This document shows, in pieces, positions 5,581 to 6,732 of a DNA stretch of 6,732 nt (its first letter is position 1; every line of letters starts with the position of its first letter). The position numbers were made by a program, and so were the translations under genes. The DNA is taken from contig JAGRCC010000580.1 in NCBI GenBank assembly GCA_020433785.1, positions 1 through 6,732 of the forward strand, in the 5' to 3' direction. This stretch comes from Anaerolineae bacterium. Lineage in GTDB: Bacteria; Chloroflexota; Anaerolineae; 4572-78; J111. The notes beneath the pieces were generated by a model. It did no database searches and was not told the origin of the DNA. It saw only the letters and a program-made list of their open reading frames with translations.

Positions 5581-5606
5581 GTAGGACAAACTTAAGTTTG
5601 TCCTAC
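5581..5606. repeat. Perfect 26-bp palindrome (module D)
   Basis: The left arm GTAGGACAAACTT (5581-5593) is the exact reverse complement of the right arm AAGTTTGTCCTAC (5594-5606), with no spacer. Its central 18 bp (5585-5602) follow the same GACAAA-N6-TTTGTC layout as hairpin A. It is preceded by a separate 10-bp palindrome GAAAATTTTC (5571-5580). It sits 29 bp upstream of the proposed glycosyltransferase start. There is no T-run, so it is not a standard terminator. Confidence 0.85.
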
Positions 5607-5610
5607 AAGA

Positions 5611-5626
5611 CGTATTTTCAAGGGAG
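5611..5626 (+). repeat. Flanking direct repeat, copy 2, containing the glycosyltransferase ribosome binding site
   Basis: CGTATTTTCAAGGGAG is the second copy of the 5521-5537 sequence. Its final GGAG (5623-5626) is the only good Shine-Dalgarno site for the downstream gene and is 9 nt from ATT 5636. The repeat therefore seems to supply, or to have copied, the translation signal. Confidence 0.5.
5623..5626 (+). promoter_or_regulatory. Ribosome binding site supporting an ATT start
   Basis: GGAG is followed by a 9-nt spacer to ATT 5636. No ATG, GTG or TTG lies at a suitable distance in this frame. The next ATG (5690) has no Shine-Dalgarno site before it. Confidence 0.5.
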
Positions 5627-5635
5627 ACCAAGCCC

Positions 5636-6732
5636 ATTAATCCGGCCCGATCACCGATCCATCAAATTATTATTTTCACTGCGCTCGCTATGATTCTGGG
5701 GCTGGCTTTTTGGCTGCGATGGCGGTTTATCCAGACCGTCCAACTTTACCCCGATGAGTTTGTAACGCTGCTGGCGATTGAGATGATCAAGGTTAAGGGT
5801 TTGCCGGTGATGCCATCCGGACTGTTTTATGAGCACGGCTTTCTGTTCTCCTATCTGGGTAGCCTGGTCTCGCTGATCGATTCGTCCCCACTGGCCGTTC
5901 GCTACCTAAGTTTGGGCCTCGGTTTGGTAACGGTGTGGCTCACATTTGGGGTGGGGCGGCATTGGTATTCATCCTCGGCAGGGCTGATGGCGGCGACCGG
6001 TTTAGCCATCGCTCCGGCGGCCATCCATTGGAGCGGGCGCGTTAGGATGTACGCCTTGGTACAATTGTTGGTATTGTTAACGATCTACTTGGCTTACGAA
6101 GGGCTGAGCCGGCAGCAGGCTCGACTGCGCTGGGCGGCCCTCCTGACTTATCTGGGAGCGACCTTGGCTCACTTTGTGGCTGTGGCCTTGGCCCCGGCGC
6201 TCATTTTAGCCTCAATAGCGACAGTGTGGGCTAAAAAGCGAATCAACTCAACGGCCGGTGTGAACGACACTTCGCCTTCCGTCAGCCTGATCCAGCGGCG
6301 CAGCTATCTGTTCGAAATCCTCGCCTTTGGGGCCATTCTGGTTATCGCCTTTCTCGTTAAGCGAGCCGGCCAGCCCAAGGGGCTGGAGGCTTTGGACTCG
6401 AACGCCGCCGACGCGGCCACAGGGTTGGTTCAGGTTTTCAACGTTTACAGCGACTTTTCGTTTAATGCTCTGGCCGGATGGCAAGCCATTTCACCCTTTT
6501 ATCTTACTCTTCCAGCGCTAATTTTTACATCACTGGCCGTGTTGGCTTTTGTGGTGTGTCTGGTGCAATTATTCAAAATCGAGGCTAAGGCTAAGCATTC
6601 TAACCTGCAATTTGAAATGCTTAACGCTCAACTCGTCACGCTCTTTCTGGGGCTGATCTTGATAACGACCACCCTGGAAATGATTCTCTTTGTCTCGGCC
6701 GATCGGCGCGACGATAAGTATCTGTTTATGCT
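5636..6732 (+). CDS. GT39/ArnT-like membrane glycosyltransferase (GT-C fold), 3' end outside window
   Basis: An open frame runs from the TAG at 5582-5584 to the window edge with no stop, giving about 365 visible residues from ATT 5636. The protein is strongly hydrophobic with about eight apparent membrane helices. After helix 1 (IIIFTALAMILGLAFWL, 11-27) comes LYPDE, whose Asp40-Glu41 matches the acidic pair in the first extracytoplasmic loop that is catalytic in GT-C enzymes of the GT39/GT83 type. Further fitting segments are RYLSLGLGLVTVWLTFGVGR (89-108), HWSGRVRMYALVQLLVLLTI (from 131) and ADRRDDKYLF near the edge. Such enzymes use a polyprenyl-phosphate sugar to glycosylate a protein or lipid on the outer face of the membrane; donor and acceptor are unknown here. 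The start is debatable: the first ATG (5690) would remove half of helix 1, so ATT behind GGAG is preferred. Candidate promoters are at 5321 and 5383. The family call is good and the exact substrate class is not. Confidence 0.82.
   Translation, partial: MNPARSPIHQIIIFTALAMILGLAFWLRWRFIQTVQLYPDEFVTLLAIEMIKVKGLPVMPSGLFYEHGFLFSYLGSLVSLIDSSPLAVRYLSLGLGLVTVWLTFGVGRHWYSSSAGLMAATGLAIAPAAIHWSGRVRMYALVQLLVLLTIYLAYEGLSRQQARLRWAALLTYLGATLAHFVAVALAPALILASIATVWAKKRINSTAGVNDTSPSVSLIQRRSYLFEILAFGAILVIAFLVKRAGQPKGLEALDSNAADAATGLVQVFNVYSDFSFNALAGWQAISPFYLTLPALIFTSLAVLAFVVCLVQLFKIEAKAKHSNLQFEMLNAQLVTLFLGLILITTTLEMILFVSADRRDDKYLFM

Larger units (their letters stand above)
5194..5635. other. 442-bp AT-rich intergenic region between divergent kinase and glycosyltransferase genes
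   Basis: No convincing ORF was found. The left half (to about 5455) is AT-rich and holds candidate promoter elements on both strands. On the minus strand for the kinase, TTGGCG (plus 5329-5334) lies 18 bp from TAAATT (plus 5305-5310), a weak 4/6 + 4/6 match. On the plus strand there are TGGTATAAC (5321-5329) and the element at 5383-5410. The right half (5457-5606) is the palindrome cluster described separately. No tRNA, riboswitch or small-RNA family was recognised. Confidence 0.6.

Noticed and set aside
5457..5606. CRISPR array or tRNA-like structure
   Set aside because: The modules differ in sequence and spacing, there is no repeated direct unit with unique spacers, and no cloverleaf or T-arm motif is present.
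5651..5836. Minus-strand 61-codon ORF over the glycosyltransferase 5' end
   Set aside because: It is antisense to the frame with membrane helix 1 and the LYPDE motif, with low-complexity polar composition. The ORFs at 6248-6484 (-) and 6327-6521 (+) are likewise shadows of that gene.

Overview
This window reads as a piece of a moderately GC-rich bacterial chromosome. It is most likely from an Anaerolineae-like member of the Chloroflexota; this is an inference from gene content and protein style (soluble Ser/Thr kinase fused to TPRs, a MurJ with the 'PDFLFYVVAGGALGSAFIP' type N-terminus, a GT39-like membrane glycosyltransferase, a pentapeptide protein), not from a marker gene. No rRNA, tRNA, CRISPR array or transposase gene was seen.

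Layout, left to right. (1) The 3' end of an amidohydrolase-superfamily enzyme (+) enters from the left edge. (2) Convergent to it, 6 bp away, is a 110-residue orphan protein (-). (3) A 103-bp gap holds a CCAA/TTGG tract that folds as an imperfect hairpin. (4) A pentapeptide-repeat protein (-) follows, with a well-formed sigma70-type promoter, and may be co-transcribed with the 110-residue gene. (5) A divergent intergenic region carries that promoter and an extended -10 for the next gene. (6) murJ (+) encodes the lipid II flippase. (7) Convergent to murJ, with only 15 bp between the stop codons, is a cytoplasmic Ser/Thr protein kinase with seven C-terminal TPRs (-). (8) A 442-bp AT-rich intergenic region contains a cluster of four palindromic modules. 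(9) A GT39/ArnT-like polytopic glycosyltransferase (+) runs off the right edge.

Functionally, MurJ and the GT-C glycosyltransferase both handle lipid-linked substrates at the cell envelope. The kinase is a plausible signalling protein, but nothing in the sequence ties it to either neighbour. Gene orientation alternates, so this is not one operon.

The most unusual material is non-coding. The palindrome cluster at 5457-5606 has three modules sharing the pattern GWCAAA-N6-TTTGWC. Two of them are nested inside a common outer stem, one looks like a damaged hairpin, and one is a perfect 26-bp palindrome. Immediately downstream, the glycosyltransferase has no ATG/GTG/TTG that leaves its first membrane helix intact. 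Its best start is an ATT codon behind a GGAG site that lies inside a copy of the sequence flanking the palindromes. This suggests a small dispersed repeat reshaped the 5' end of that gene.
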